A DNA stretch of 5,397 nt from Spirochaetales bacterium (GTDB lineage Bacteria; Spirochaetota; Spirochaetia; JABMQR01), in assembly GCA_023139255.1 (NCBI GenBank), contig JAGLNY010000025.1:1-5397 (forward strand). Direction: 5' to 3'. Shown here piece after piece: positions 5,272-5,397 of this stretch (positions within the stretch are counted from its first letter, which is position 1; the number at the start of each line of letters is the position of its first letter). Both the position numbers and the translations under genes were made by a program. Below the pieces are notes generated by a model. It searched no databases. It worked only from the letters and a program-made list of their open reading frames with translations, and was not told the origin of the DNA.

Positions 5272-5397
5272 TTATTCAGGATATCCCGGATGATATTCAT
5301 ACCGTTCCCAGAGTCTTTTTATTACCGGTTCCAGACGCGCCCACAGTAATTTACCACCTTGTGTTGTAACATCATCCTCGTTCTCCATAACTGCAAA
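5272..5397 (-). CDS. C-terminal fragment of an unidentified protein
   Basis: A minus-strand frame is open from the right edge of the window (5397) to a TAA at 5274-5272, giving 41 residues. It ends GKLLWARLEPVIKRLWERY followed by EYHPGYPE. The amphipathic, Trp/Arg-rich helix and the clean frame up to the edge suggest the end of a real gene converging on the lipoprotein gene, but I do not recognise the family and the stretch is short. The 38-base gap to the lipoprotein stop holds only a weak TTTCC/GGAAA inverted repeat (5248-5252 and 5266-5270) and no clear terminator. Confidence 0.5.
   Translation of the reverse strand, partial: FAVMENEDDVTTQGGKLLWARLEPVIKRLWERYEYHPGYPE

Noticed and set aside
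1..5397. CRISPR array, tRNA/rRNA gene, insertion sequence or phage attachment site
   Set aside because: I saw no regularly spaced repeats, no cloverleaf or rRNA sequence, no transposase or integrase motif, and no long terminal repeats.

Overview
The window is AT-leaning bacterial DNA. It carries three complete genes and one 3'-truncated gene on the minus strand, one complete lipoprotein gene on the plus strand, and the C-terminal end of a further minus-strand gene at the right edge. Two predicted lipoproteins with somewhat relaxed lipoboxes, a clostripain-type surface peptidase and a Re-citrate-synthase-like enzyme of a type I associate with strict anaerobes suggest an anaerobic bacterium. 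A free-living or marine spirochaete is my best guess, with low to moderate confidence; no rRNA or other phylogenetic marker is present.

Layout from left to right. Positions 1-1172 (minus) hold the first 390 codons of a clostripain-family (peptidase C11) lipoprotein whose C-terminus lies outside the window. Positions 1173-1443 are non-coding, with an 8-bp-arm palindrome (1378-1394) and a weak terminator-like hairpin. Positions 1444-2046 (minus) encode an unrecognised protein with about six membrane spans. Positions 2121-2594 (minus) encode a hotdog-fold YbgC/4-hydroxybenzoyl-CoA-type thioesterase. Positions 2606-4432 (minus) encode a 608-residue DRE-TIM Claisen-condensing enzyme. Positions 4433-4669 form a divergent regulatory region. 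Positions 4670-5233 (plus) encode a small coiled-coil lipoprotein. Positions 5272-5397 (minus) are the last 41 codons of an unidentified gene.

The core is the pair at 2121-4432. The enzyme has a complete catalytic barrel of the isopropylmalate/homocitrate/Re-citrate synthase superfamily and looks most like the Re-citrate synthase type. Where isopropylmalate synthases carry the LeuA allosteric domain, it has a C-terminal PDC/Cache-like sensor domain and no membrane segment. This suggests a cytoplasmic, ligand-gated entry point to citrate and glutamate synthesis or a related 2-oxoacid pathway. The thioesterase starts only 11 bases after its stop codon, so the two are probably co-transcribed and possibly linked through acyl-CoA metabolism. 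The membrane protein gene lies 74 bases further on; it may belong to the same transcript but has its own plausible promoter.

The enzyme-Cache fusion is the most notable observation. Apart from one candidate sigma70 promoter for the enzyme, regulatory assignments are tentative.
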